Source of the DNA: Branchipolynoe longqiensis
Taxonomy: Eukaryota > Annelida > Polychaeta > Phyllodocida > Polynoidae
Direction of reading: 5' to 3'
Assembly: GCA_030323885.1 (NCBI GenBank)
Contig: CM059187.1
Location: 135,816,739-135,880,738 of the forward strand
DNA length: 64,000 bases
This document shows, piece by piece, positions 31,602 to 42,170 of this stretch. A model generated the notes under the pieces. It saw only the letters and a program-made list of their open reading frames with translations. It made no database searches and was not told where the DNA came from. Every line of letters starts with the position of its first letter. The stretch's first letter is position 1. The translations under genes were made by a program, and so were the position numbers.

Positions 31602-34046
31602 CTAGAGGATCGGGGTGAGGGCGTCATCATGGCTCACGACGATATAAGTCAAGTTTAGGTTGGTCGTCATTTTCTTGGCGAGGTCGTCTGCTGTCCGGTC
31701 GAAGCACCTGCGGCTGAGGGCGTCCGCGAGGACGAGGTCCTTCCCCGGTTTGTGTCGTATTACGACCTCTGTGCTGAGTTTTGCAGAGAACAACCAAATC
31801 TGGCGGGCGCACGCACAGATTATGGGGTCACGGCCAGATCCGGTACTGAGGACTTGCTGTGACGTGGCATTGTCCGTGTTTATGATGATTGTGAAGTCGT
31901 GTGGTTCTGGCGGAGCGAGGTTTTTGAGGGCTACCACCAGGTTTATGGCCTCCAGCCTGGCGATACAGTGGTGTTTAGCCATGAGTGCTCTGGAATATCT
32001 GGCCGCATAGAAATGCGTGGGTGAGTGTGCGCCGCCGGCTTCCAAGGACGAGTCGCATTCAATAGTCCATGTTGTGCGTTCTTCCTTGGGCAGAAGAACT
32101 ATGCCGTTGGATTGTGTGGCGTAGTCTGTGAACCATGAGACGTCGAGTGTTAAGTCCTCAGGCACCGCGTGTTTTCCTCTGTAGGGTGCGGCTCTGAGAG
32201 CCGCAAGGATTCGTGACATGAACCTTTTTGCCGGTCGTACGCATTTTGCGATATGTTGTAGCCTCCCCACGAGCCTCTGGAGGTCTCGGCGGGATGCAAG
32301 CTTCCTGTTTTTCCATGTTTCACATTCGCTTAGGACCTGCTGGAGTTTCTCCTCAGGGATGGTGATGGTCATTTCCATGGTTGAGATTGCAAAACCCAGC
32401 CACTCCACTTCGGTGGATGGTGGGCTACATTTGTTGAGGGCTAAGTCGAGTCCCAAAAACTCGGCCAAGCGGAGGAGATCTGAGTAGGCTGCGTCAGCTT
32501 TCCCCTTTGTTGAGGCCGCACCTACAAAATCGTCGAGGTAACAGAGTGCATGGTGCCCGCGTTTCCTCATTAGGTAGACAACTGCATTTGTTGTCCGGGC
32601 ACATGCGATAGAGGAGGTGCGGCAGCCAAATGGCGGGGCAATGTCTATGTAGATTTTCCCATCTAGAGTTATGCCGAGCAGCGGGGTAGAGAGCGGGCAT
32701 GTCCTGAGCTGTCTGTATGCCCTGGCCAAATCCGCACACCAAATGAAGGCTCCTTTACCTAGACGGATGACTTCATCGGCAAGATCTGTAATGCCCGGCA
32801 AGGTGTAGGTGGAGGGCTGGCCCTGGTATTGTCCCTTCCTGATGCCAGCGTTGACACTAACTCCGCCTGGGTAACTTAGATCAACTATGACCCTACGTTT
32901 GTCGGTCTTGTGCTTAGCGCGAGTCATGAGCGGGCTGATTTGAGTCCAAGGAGTGAAAGGGCATTCCTCAAAAGGCCCGAGCATGGCACCATGTCCGAGC
33001 TCAGTGTCGATGTAGTTTTTGATGTGGGCGGTGTTCTCTGGGTCTGTGTGGTGGTTTGCTCTAGATGCGATAGGTGGTTTATCGGTGGTATAGGCCGCTG
33101 GCCAGCCGAACTCCAGAAAATCAGGCAACTGTTTGTCATGATAATTCACGAGGAGTGCGCGCCAAGCTTTAATTTTTAGTCCCGATGGTATCGGGATACG
33201 TTGGCCGATGTAGTTTGGGATGGCTGAGAATCTAACATGAGTATAAATCTTCATGTATTCACGGTGGTCCGACCAGGCCCTGGCATTAACAACTGGCCAA
33301 ATCTTATTGAGCGTGTGCCTGTATGCGGTTGGAGTGGGCGGGGAATCATAGTGTGTCACTTGGTCGGCCGATACCATATCAAGTATCTGATCTATGCCAT
33401 CATTATCCACATGGTCCTCCACCAACAACCTATCAAGCGGCCTGTTGTCGTAACGTGGGGGGCTCCCGTGGAAAAGATGTTTAACTTTGTCATAATCTTC
33501 ATGTTGGTAGCCACGTGCAGCGGCGTGGGGAGTGGGTGCGTGAACCCTGGTCCCGGTTGTCTCGTCTAATGTCTGGGCGCTGGTGCTGGCGCGTGTACCG
33601 TTAGGATGGTCTGTGCGGGGAGAGACTTGAGACAGTTCGCATGTACTGCCGTTGCCGTGATCGTGAGAAACAGCGTTGTCTAGACTGTTGCGAGGAAAGG
33701 GGTCAGCGGCCCCCGCCTCGGTGGCCGTGACGTCATGCTCGGCTTCTTGGTGGGTGGTGGGGGCGTTTGAAACAATGTCTCTTGTCTCGCCGCTGTCAAA
33801 TGTGATTGATGAGGTGTCTGAACCTTCCCCGTCCCCAGCCAGTGTTGGTGCATGACGTTTACGTATTATGCACTCATCGGCCTCTCGCCCACGCTTCCCA
33901 GTGTGGCGGTGTCTCGGTCCGTCATTTTTCGCCAGGCCGGTTCCTAATTTGCCCGATGCCTCTGCGGCGTTGGTACCCGCTGTACTTTCTTTTGTTTTTA
34001 AGTTGGGCTGCGCGGTGCCAGCACAACCGTCATCTAAAAATCCTTC
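31602..34046 (-). CDS. RT-RNase H polyprotein, -1 frame to gag
   Basis: The frame is open for 814 codons from just after a TAA at 34049-34047 to the stop at 31602. A conventional search sees only the last 608 codons because there is no ATG; the first TTG is at 33428. Numbering from 33428: reverse transcriptase with Asp233 (WCADLARAYRQL) and YLDD at 297-300, then RNase H with Asp459 (ECDSS), Glu493 (ARLEAIN), Asp519 (NTDNA) and Asp569 (LADALSR). The extra 206 N-terminal codons are Ser/Thr/Asp/His-rich without a domain I recognise. The frame is -1 relative to the Gag-like frame and overlaps its end by about 13 nt at GAAGGATTTTTAG. It copies element RNA into cDNA and degrades the RNA strand. No methyltransferase follows the RNase H. 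Confidence 0.88.
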   Translation of the reverse strand, partial: EGFLDDGCAGTAQPNLKTKESTAGTNAAEASGKLGTGLAKNDGPRHRHTGKRGREADECIIRKRHAPTLAGDGEGSDTSSITFDSGETRDIVSNAPTTHQEAEHDVTATEAGAADPFPRNSLDNAVSHDHGNGSTCELSQVSPRTDHPNGTRASTSAQTLDETTGTRVHAPTPHAAARGYQHEDYDKVKHLFHGSPPRYDNRPLDRLLVEDHVDNDGIDQILDMVSADQVTHYDSPPTPTAYRHTLNKIWPVVNARAWSDHREYMKIYTHVRFSAIPNYIGQRIPIPSGLKIKAWRALLVNYHDKQLPDFLEFGWPAAYTTDKPPIASRANHHTDPENTAHIKNYIDTELGHGAMLGPFEECPFTPWTQISPLMTRAKHKTDKRRVIVDLSYPGGVSVNAGIRKGQYQGQPSTYTLPGITDLADEVIRLGKGAFIWCADLARAYRQLRTCPLSTPLLGITLDGKIYIDIAPPFGCRTSSIACARTTNAVVYLMRKRGHHALCYLDDFVGAASTKGKADAAYSDLLRLAEFLGLDLALNKCSPPSTEVEWLGFAISTMEMTITIPEEKLQQVLSECETWKNRKLASRRDLQRLVGRLQHIAKCVRPAKRFMSRILAALRAAPYRGKHAVPEDLTLDVSWFTDYATQSNGIVLLPKEERTTWTIECDSSLEAGGAHSPTHFYAARYSRALMAKHHCIARLEAINLVVALKNLAPPEPHDFTIIINTDNATSQQVLSTGSGRDPIICACARQIWLFSAKLSTEVVIRHKPGKDLVLADALSRRCFDRTADDLAKKMTTNLNLTYIVVSHDDALTPIL

Positions 34047-35164
34047 TTATCCTTGACCGGGCCATTAGCTTTGTCGAAGAACCTTTTCTTGTTAAAGCAG
34101 ACTTTTTCTTGATGCGCATTTGCCCGCTTGTACTTGTTGGCGCACCATGCGCATAGGTGGGCCTTCCTATCGGGCTGGAGACCATGGGATGTCGAGAAAC
34201 CGCAGTCCTCCCCCCAGTTCCACTGGCTACATGGTTTCCCGTCCGTGTCTTTATCGTATGTAGGCCGTGTATGGTCTGTACTGGCCTTGTTGTCCGCCCC
34301 TGCCGTTGTTGCGTTTGCCGATCCTTCATTTCGTTTTGAACCGCGTGTGCCTTGCCGTGCCTTGTCAGTCCTGGCGCCAATCGCACAAATGTCACGCTGC
34401 ACATCTTTTATAGCGTAGCCATCCTTCCAACCCCTAGGGAGGCGGCCGTCCGCTATCATCGTAAATACTGTCTCCGACCATTGTCGACATGTGTGCCAGT
34501 CCCAGTTTGCAGCCATGACGGCAAGCTGGTACATGTGTTCGTTCACATGCTCTGCCCATCCTACTGGGAGTTTCTTGTCCTTAGACATGCGATGTAGAGC
34601 CGCGAAATATTCGTGCCATGATGCCTCCTCTAACCCGATCCTCTCATTGCGACTTCCCCTTATTACGTATCTGTGTGGTGCGAGAATATTCATACCTCTG
34701 CGCTTTCCTATTGCCGAGCCGGCTGCCACGAGGAGGTCGTTTACCGCGCTAGTACGCTCGTCGTCATTATTTTCCCAGTCGATTAATGGGCCTGGGTTTA
34801 GCTGGTAGCGCCTGTCGTTATGATCATAGTCGTGGTGCCTATCCGTTCTGTAGTATGGTACCTCACTACCAGCTCGACCACCTCTGTCGTCATAGCCGAG
34901 ACTGTCGCGGTATCTCCCACCTTGGCGTGGCGATGCTGAGCTTGTACGGTTGTTTCTGCGGGATCTGTGGTCGCCTGCACCGTCCGGGGTGCCTTGCGCC
35001 GATACGACCGGCCGGGGAGACGGTTGTTTATGTCTCCTGGTAGGGCTGGGAGATCTGGATCTCCGACGCCTGTCTACCCTCCTCGTTATCTCGTTGATTC
35101 GCGTGTCAAAACCATCTGCAAGGTCGGAGATCTGCTTCTGGATCCCTGCAAGCGCTATTGCCAT
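34034..35164 (-). CDS. Gag-like protein of the Ngaro-like element
   Basis: 376 residues from ATG at 35164. The frame is open further upstream to a TAA near 35413 at the edge of repeat A1, so the true start is uncertain. Residues 1-25 are hydrophobic/helical, 28-120 are Arg/Ser/Asp-rich and disordered, 125-265 are an ordered alpha-helical region with several Trp, and 315-360 carry a Cys/His cluster (CSQWNWGEDC, HLCAWCANK, then EKVC) that could bind zinc and nucleic acid. This matches the expected position of gag. It probably forms the nucleoprotein in which cDNA is made. It is assigned by position and features, not by a recognised family match. Confidence 0.75.
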   Translation of the reverse strand: MAIALAGIQKQISDLADGFDTRINEITRRVDRRRRSRSPSPTRRHKQPSPRPVVSAQGTPDGAGDHRSRRNNRTSSASPRQGGRYRDSLGYDDRGGRAGSEVPYYRTDRHHDYDHNDRRYQLNPGPLIDWENNDDERTSAVNDLLVAAGSAIGKRRGMNILAPHRYVIRGSRNERIGLEEASWHEYFAALHRMSKDKKLPVGWAEHVNEHMYQLAVMAANWDWHTCRQWSETVFTMIADGRLPRGWKDGYAIKDVQRDICAIGARTDKARQGTRGSKRNEGSANATTAGADNKASTDHTRPTYDKDTDGKPCSQWNWGEDCGFSTSHGLQPDRKAHLCAWCANKYKRANAHQEKVCFNKKRFFDKANGPVKDKKDF

Positions 35165-35415
35165 AGAACCTTGGACATCCTCCTTCCCATGGCATGTTGG
35201 TGTCCCTGGGACAGACTCTGCACTGGTGTCCCTTCCCTCGCACCGCTCCCCGGTGCGGTTTGAACGAGTTACGGTGTGTGTAGAAGACTCATTTACGACT
35301 GACCTGGGCCTCCCTCGTCCTTTCTTTTTCTGCTTCTTCAGAGACGTGGTAGTAGGTGAGGCAGTGTCCCTGCTGCGTTTAGCATGCGCTGTCTTGTTTG
35401 ACGGCTGGTGCTGCC

Positions 35416-35640
35416 CTTAGAACGAAAGGCTTAGAGACGATGTTGAACGGAGCGCAGTCAAGGCGAAAGTGAATCAAACCGGCGGCTACTTGGTTAATAT
35501 GGAATTCTTACGCTAGGCGGCGGGGCGGCGCAGCGCCGGGCCTTAGTCTAAAAATAGAATAGATGCTTTGTATCCAATGCTAAGTAAGACGTCGTTCATA
35601 CGCATTCAATTACCCATGTTTTTTAAAAACATGCACAATT
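35416..35640 (-). repeat. Split direct repeat A1 (5' end of element)
   Basis: 225 bp. In element orientation it starts AATTGTGCATGTTTTTAAAA and should contain the promoter and 5' leader; no TATA box was confirmed. Confidence 0.88.
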
Positions 35641-35715
35641 CCCGCAGCATGGCGCTAATGAGCGTTTATTCAAGGAGCGTGATTGCTTAGATTGCAACAC
35701 ATTATTTGTATTATT

Positions 35716-35950
35716 AAAGTTGCATAGGCTGATGGTTTTTAGTTTCTACTTTAAAAAAAAGTACATTTAGGTTGCTTTTTATACTCCACCTTATTTCAAT
35801 TTTAAGTAGCTTTTATTGTAAATTGCTAACTTTGGAGATATTTAAAGTGAAAACATCCTAAATTAATGTTGGCATTTATCTCACAATTCTGACACCATAT
35901 CCTTCAGTAGTAACAGGTTCTATTATATTGACTATAATAATACAATTAAT
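35716..35950. mobile_element. M1 element, left part (split by M6)
   Basis: TTAAAGTTGCATAGGCTGATGG and GGAGATATTTAAAGTGAAAAC match M1. The copy stops at about 35950 and resumes at about 36485. Confidence 0.7.
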
Positions 35951-36484
35951 ACCGACCCACCCACGGGGAGGCTTAAGACTAACGCATGTAGATATATACA
36001 CATAAACAATACTCTTACTGTGCGTGACATCGACAAAATCCAGCAAACGGAAACGGAAATAGCTCTGTATGGGCGCTGCCATTTGTAAACTCGTACCGAG
36101 AAACCGAGAAATCCAGCAAACGGAAACGGAAATCGCTCGTCGAATTTCGGTCCGCAGCAAGCAGGGTGGACGACAGCTATTGGTTAATAATATATCAAAA
36201 CAAATGCCCGCTGCCATAGAATTTGCCGATACGCCAATACACGCAGTGCAAAGCTTCGAATTTATTCAAAATTAAAAGAAATAAATAACAATTTGGCATA
36301 AACATGGGTGCACAAAGGCAATATTAATATTTTATTCCACGGAAACGACGGCCGTATTCGATTATCACAACCGCGACTCGGGTCATCCGAGTTGCTAGAA
36401 TTTCAAATCGAACACCGCGAGTGGAGTAAAAAAATACACGCGCAATCATAAAATACTTTACTGTAGTTATATCGGGGGGTCGGT
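35951..36484. mobile_element. M6 inverted-repeat element inside M1
   Basis: Ends ACCGACCCACCC and GGGGGGTCGGT are short inverted repeats (about 11-12 bp). Inside, CCAGCAAACGGAAACGGAAA occurs twice (near 36041 and 36112). There is no transposase frame. No clear target duplication was found, so the boundaries are approximate. Confidence 0.5.
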
Positions 36485-36602
36485 CCTAAGCATTGCTTAT
36501 TCATATTACTTAGTAAGTGCCCCAATATCTATATTAGATATGCAATATTTGTGGTTATGAAAATGTTTTGCTTTCATCACACTGTGAAATTTCAATAAAA
36601 GT
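36485..36602. mobile_element. M1 element, right part
   Basis: TATCTATATTAGATATGC, TTATGAAAATGTTTTGCTTTC and CATCACACTGTGAAATTTC correspond to the right end of M1. Confidence 0.55.
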
Positions 36603-36724
36603 TGGGAATTAAAATGGCCCTGAGATGTTGGAAACAATATGCGCTATGTAACCAAAGCACTCTCCCGACCAATGCCTGGATGCCCAGGGCCCTGATCCCA
36701 TTACCTCTCGCAGTATCACACCCA

Positions 36725-37065
36725 GGGGTGGGGCGGGACGTAGCTCATGCAGTAGTGTGTCCACCTGTGAAGGTGTGGGTCATCCGATCGATCCTGCTCA
36801 GTGGACCCATTTGCAGTTTGGGCTATTTTCCGTTCCAACCAGTGGTCCACAAATGGTTCATCAAAGGCTGTGGTATGTGCTGTCCTGTCTGGGGGAAAGT
36901 GCATATAAAAGACCCCTTGCTGCTGATCGGAAAGAGTAGCCTATGTGGCGGCAACAGGTTTCCTCCAAAGAAATATGCCTGAATTAACATATGTTTGACA
37001 TCCAATAGCCAATGATAACAATCAATGTGTTCTAGAGGGGTTGTTAAATAAAACAAACTCATCAG
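36725..37065 (+). mobile_element. SINE-D, mollusc-type tRNA-derived SINE
   Basis: The head GGACGTAGCTCATGCAGTAG and GGTCATCCGATCGATCCTG is followed by GGTATGTGCTGTCCTGTCTG, AAAAGACCCCTTGCTGCTGA, GAGTAGCCTATGTGGCGGC and the end GGTTGTTAAATAAAACAAAC. This resembles a widespread SINE I know from molluscan and other lophotrochozoan genomes; the identification is from memory. It is the main clue to the organism. Confidence 0.8.
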
Positions 37066-37137
37066 ACCTAGAGGTTGGGGATGGTCTGTGCAGGGATCCT
37101 TGTCGAGAATTAGGGTCTCCCATCTACTCACGCGACC

Positions 37138-37455
37138 AGGTGCGGTGGCCAAATCGGTGGAGCGTAGACCTCGTGTGTGGGTGATCGGGAGTTTGGTTCC
37201 CAGTTGAGTCAAACCAATGACTTATCAAATTTATACTTGTCACTTCCTAGCCTGATGCTAGGTATTAATAGGATAGGTCAAGGACTGGTTAGCTCAGTGT
37301 CAGGATAATGTGACTGAGTGGGATATCTGGTTATGGTGCCAGCAGCCTGATTTCCCAGTGGGGCAGCCCTACTAATTTGCCATGAGTGCTCATTGCCACA
37401 AGTCGGTACCCATCCTGATATGACCTTAGATGTTGCCAGGATGCAACATTCAAAC
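37138..37455 (+). mobile_element. SINE-C copy, full length
   Basis: Head AGGTGCGGTGGCCAAATCGG with GGGAGTTTGGTTCCCAG, body, and tail CATCCTGATATGACCTTAG ending in (ACCA)n. Confidence 0.88.
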
Positions 37456-37837
37456 AACCAACCAACCCACGTCCTCGTCCCTATAAGTTAGCAACAGTTA
37501 ACTTGTAATTGCATCTTCCTCAGCTCATAAAAAAAAAAAATTCAAAACAAACTTTTTAATTTATCCAAACAAAGACTCTGTACACAGCATGAGACCATCA
37601 ATTGCACAATATAATAAATAACCTATTGATACTGTTCACCGATTCATTCCTCTGAATATATCCAAGGTAATCAATGAAGTACTGGTCTCCAAACATGTGT
37701 GGATATTAGCTGAGCATTACTATGTTGGCATCTGTAGGGGGCGGGACTTTGGGGGGGGGGGGGGAGTTGGCTGTTTCTAAAATTGAGTATTTGTCTCATG
37801 GTCAGAATGAGCGCCGATGCTGTTAGCAGTGGGTTGG

Positions 37838-38095
37838 TTGGTTGTTGGGAGTTTTACCTCCTGGCAACATCTAAGGTCATATCAGGACGGGTACCGACTT
37901 GTAACAGTGCGTACTCATGACATCTTTATAGTGCTGCCCCACTATGGAGACCAGGCTGCCAGCACCATGCCCTAATATCCCACTCAGTCACATTATCCTG
38001 ACACTGAGCTAACCAGTCCTTGCCATATCCTATTGATGCTGCGCGCATGGCTAGGAAGCGACAAGTATCAAATTTTATGTCAGTGGGAAGTATTA
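37838..38095 (-). mobile_element. SINE-C copy, head truncated
   Basis: Inverted tail (TTTTACCTCCTGGCAACATC) and body to GCGACAAGTATCAAATTTT. The tRNA-like head is missing. Confidence 0.8.
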
Positions 38096-38210
38096 TTCTA
38101 TGAATATAATCAAAGACAAAGTGATAAGCGTTGTCACACATCCTTGCAAGCCACCATCATCTTTTAACAGGGCTATTAGAGGATATAATCCACTCTATTA
38201 TCATATTGTC

Positions 38211-38563
38211 TAAAGTTGCATAGTCAATGGTTTTGAGTTTCCGTCACTTTTCTTAGATAAATATATTAAAATGATTGATATAATTTATATTACTTTAGTT
38301 TGAAGTAACTTTTGTGTTGAATGGCTAAGTTTTGAAATATTTGAAGTGCATGCATGCACAATTAGTTTTGGCTTACATGCCAAAACCCTGACAGCATAGT
38401 CCTCAGCAGAAACAGGTTCTATCAAATTGCCTCAGTACTTTCTTATATGTGGCAACAAATGCCTAATAAGTGCATCGGTATCTAAGTTAGATATGTAGAA
38501 TAAATTCTAAATAATTGCTTTGGTTTTGAAAATGTGATGTTCCATCAGATTATGTAGATTTAA
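38211..38563. mobile_element. M1 inverted-repeat element
   Basis: TAAAGTTGCATAGTCAATGG and CCATCAGATTATGTAGATTT are the ends; internal CCTAATAAGTGCATCGGTAT matches other copies. Confidence 0.8.
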
Positions 38564-40764
38564 TATCATGTAATGGACATAATACCAACACTGGCTTATA
38601 CTTAACTATGTTTTCAAGTTCGATTGAAATCTCACACTGACAGATTGTGCAACATCGGTAAGGGCTGCATTCTGTTACAGGAAATTAGGTTATGCATATT
38701 ACATAAACTGCTGCAACAATTCAGGAACAAGTCCTACAGGAAGCACAATGTGGTAAACTGTAAACAGCAAAGACATCTATGTAGGGATGGAGTTGAGGAA
38801 GGAGGAAGAATTTATTCCAACTGGTGTAATGAATGGATACATTTTTATCAATATTCTAAATCAACTTCTAAAGGTTCCATAATCCGTTTGTTTTACATTT
38901 CTTTTAGAAATGTTATTAAATATATTTGGTTGACTATTACATACCTGCCACATGACATGTGTTACCCGTATCAGATACGGATTCCGGAGTTATTTTTAGT
39001 GATACGGCCATACTCTATTTTGATACAAATGTTTAGTTAAATTTATGGAAATCAAAAAGTGTAACCACATTGGTCATGTATCTAAGTTTGATATGAAGGA
39101 GTAAATCTAATTCAACACCTTGGTTTTCAAAATATTATGCTTTCATGGCATTAGGCAACTTTGAATATGCAGTAATATTCATATATTATATACTAAGTGC
39201 ATATTTAGTGTACTCCTTCCTGACTTTCCTGATATAGCAGTTTAGCGAATGAGATTAAAGCAACAAGTAACACTATCAAATGAAAGTATCAAATCTTTCA
39301 AAACTAAATCCTTGCACCCTCGCTTGTTCTCCTGTGGGTCCCCCCCCCCCACCACCACCCACCCCAATGGGCCCCCCCTCCCCTGCCACCACCCTTAACC
39401 ATCATGAACAAACCATCAACACACCGAACATCCTACACAACTATCAACCTGTTTAAACACATTGAACATTATATAAGACAGACAAAATATCTTGTCAACA
39501 ATAAACTTGCCTTGTTTTATAAGAGAAAAAATGTAACCCACAATGATTGTTTGAGTTGACCCGAGTATGCACTTTCTATTCAGTGCTGCTCCCCATTTTT
39601 GCATGAACTACAGTGACTAGTGATGTACATTATACAGCAGGAGCCACTCCCTTAATTCTACAGGATCGGTGCTGTAACTAATACAGCACTGATCAAACTT
39701 AGATTATTTAGACTGTCAATTCCAATAGTAAGATGGAACGAAAGACAGGTGCTCCAGCGCTGACAAATGTCATATTCAGATGAATAAATTACTTTACCAA
39801 AAAACACTTTAAAAATCCCTTACGTAAATTTGAGCCTCCATATCTAACTTGGATATTGATGCAGTCATTAAACATATATTGCAGCTTAGTGCGCCTGTTA
39901 CATGTTATGCTATTCTACTACTAAAACGGACAAGCCAAACTTCGTGAATTGTGACGCTTGAGGATGTAGAGATTGATTCATTGGTTGGGGGTTTCTTTAC
40001 GGCAGCATAATCTATAGTGGCGAGGTAGATGGATACGGCTCCATGCTATCTTTACCTCTGAACTTATATCGTGCATGGGCGTTGCAGGCTCATCTACCCA
40101 TTCACTTCCGGTTTCAAACCAGCTATCAGCGAATCAAACGCATGTCGCGTCAAATCTCTGTACCCATCCCCCTGCCACCCATCTCTTGTTATGGTTAACA
40201 ATTCCTGTACCGATCATACTTATCTAACCCTAGGGGCTCATAACTAATATCTAAAGCTCTTGTGATAAAAAATAAAGTAACGGGTGCGTATTTTTGCTTC
40301 TTGAAGTGATTACTTTGTCGATACTTATCTAGTTTTATTTAAGCTGGTCTAATGGAGATTGCAATCACAAAAATACAGGCGCCATCTTGTATGCCTTTGA
40401 AGTGTGATCCTACCACAGGAAGCGGGCTGTCAGGTGATTGTAGTGTGACAGATTCATGCACAACATGCCCATATTAGGAACAGTTTGTTCAGCGTTCTTG
40501 TGGATCTATCAAGACAGGGTTTCTAGGGGCACACCACACCCTACTTTCTGAATGAGATGTACTGGGAGGTAGAACAATTATGCTCGTACACACGGTTTAG
40601 GTGAGACCTTTGCTTCTGGGGGTTCTATAGCGGATACAATCATGTGAAATCCCTGCTTGATTCTGTACTAAAATGTCGAGATCATTGCTTAAATGTACAG
40701 CTTATTGGGTATTACATATGGACCGTCGGTGGTGGGTGTGGGTGGGTCGGGGTATTGAATGTTG
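38564..40764. other. Unassigned AT-rich sequence with M1 remnants
   Basis: M1-like fragments at about 39070-39166 (ATCTAAGTTTGATATG, GGCATTAGGCAACTTTG) and about 39830-39880. A C-rich run is at 39340-39390. No gene found. Confidence 0.45.
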
Positions 40765-40774
40765 GTTGGTTGTT

Positions 40775-41160
40775 GGAGTTTCACGTCCTGGCAACATGTA
40801 AGGTCAGATCAGGACGGGTAAAGTACCCGTCATGATATGACCTTAGATGTTGGAGTTTTACATCCTAGCAACATCTATGGTCATATTAGGACGGGTAAAG
40901 TGACATTTGATGTTGCTAGTACGTAAAACTCCAACCCGTCCTGATATGACCTTAGATGTTGCTAGGACGTAAAGCTTCAACACCCGTCCTGATATGACCG
41001 TACATGTTGCTAGGACATCAAACACCAACCCGTCCTGATATGACCTTAGATGTTGCTAGGACGTAAAACTCCAACACCCGTCCTGCTCGGACCTTAGATG
41101 TTTCTAGCACATACCATCCTGATATGACCTTAGATGTTGCCAGGACGTTAAACTCCAACA
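40775..41160. repeat. Cluster of SINE-C tails in both orientations
   Basis: At least eight copies of the 40-50 bp tail (CCTGATATGACCTTAGATG plus TTGCTAGGACGTAAAACTCC) follow each other, the first ones alternating in orientation. There are no tRNA heads. Confidence 0.85.
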
Positions 41161-41464
41161 ACCAACCAACATATAATACCTCCATCGACCCACATCTACC
41201 ACTGACGGTCCATACCCAAAAAGCTGAATGTGCTCAGTAGCCAGCTGTGTCCAGCAACATATCTGTAATTCGCCAAGGCGGAGACAGTACTGGTTATAGT
41301 GGTTTTAATGTGTCATCTCGGGAAAGGCTTATTAAGTACAAGAATGGTTAACTGGAATGTTATCATCTTCTCTCGTGTTCTCATTCTTCCGTCTGGTGTG
41401 ACTGGGCGGGACTTAACCCCTGAACCCTACCCCTTAAGTCTTTTCCCAGAGGCGTGGGTAGGTG
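41161..41464. other. Mostly unassigned
   Basis: A tRNA-like remnant at 41395-41464 (GGGCGGGACTTAACCCCTGA) resembles 22690-22770. Confidence 0.4.
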
Positions 41465-41815
41465 GGTAGCATTAAGGGCGGTTGATGTATGGAACTCCCA
41501 ACATCTCCCGACCAGCCACTGCAGGGACAAATAGTTTTGCGCCTGTCTTGACATTTTCTTGCCAGTGTGAAACCTCTATTTGCTCCCCGAGAGAGTGCCG
41601 CTGGTAACTTGCAAAAGCCAGCAGCACTTCAACACTTTTGCAGGCAGCTTTCATGAAATGGATACACTCAAGAGAAACCTGAAGCTGAGAGACATTAAGA
41701 CCGACTCATGGATGCAACTCTCAGAACAGAGAGCTAAATGGAGAGCGGCAGTCAAGTAATGAAAGCAGTCTTTGTCGCATCGCGACTGACAGCATGATGA
41801 TGATGATGATGGGTA
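41465..41815 (+). mobile_element. Composite LINE 3' end with (ATG)n tail, copy 4
   Basis: The plus strand encodes, near 41660-41758, DTLKRNLKLRDIKTDSWMQL and then EQRAKWRAAVK followed by a TAA stop, the 3' UTR CGCATCGCGACTGACAGC and (ATG)n. Upstream 41465-41655 is the same module as 28695-28895. It is truncated with no catalytic domain. Confidence 0.7.
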
Positions 41816-42170
41816 GGTGGGTGAAGAAAGTTGGTGATGTGGTGATGATTGCAGCTGCGACGGTTGCGCGTGGGTTAGAATCGTTCGTTAAGTCAGTTGG
41901 TCGAAATGGCGGGAAAGCCTTGTGTCGCCGCCTGGCAGTGTCTTCGTAGTTTGCAGGTTCACCGCGGGCAATTCCTCTAGGTGGAACCGCCGTATGCAAA
42001 ACTGACAAATGCGCCATGTTTTTGTCATTGTTAATACCCATCAAATATATCCATGATGTAACTAAATAACTGGTGAAATAAAACTCGCAGAACCCTAACC
42101 AGAACGCAGCTCCAAGCGATCTCTGATAATATAGACAGAATACAAAAAAAGAAATTTATGGAAGCAGCGT

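Larger units (their letters stand above)
30131..35640 (-). mobile_element. Ngaro-like tyrosine-recombinase (DIRS-order) retrotransposon
   Basis: A complete 5.5 kb element on the minus strand. In element orientation: A1 repeat (35640-35416), Gag-like frame, RT-RNase H frame, tyrosine recombinase frame, B1 (30611-30499), A2 (30502-30279), B2 (30243-30131). Split direct repeats in the order A1-ORFs-B1-A2-B2 are the diagnostic layout of Ngaro and PAT elements. The frame order gag, RT-RH, YR and the absence of a visible methyltransferase domain favour Ngaro. B copies are identical over 113 bp and A copies differ at about three of 225 positions, indicating recent insertion. There is no target duplication, as expected for recombinase-mediated integration. 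All catalytic residues that I looked for are present, so it may be autonomous. Confidence 0.9.

Noticed and set aside
34030..35420. Plus-strand frames opposite the Gag-like gene
   Set aside because: They are antisense shadows of a GC-rich coding region.
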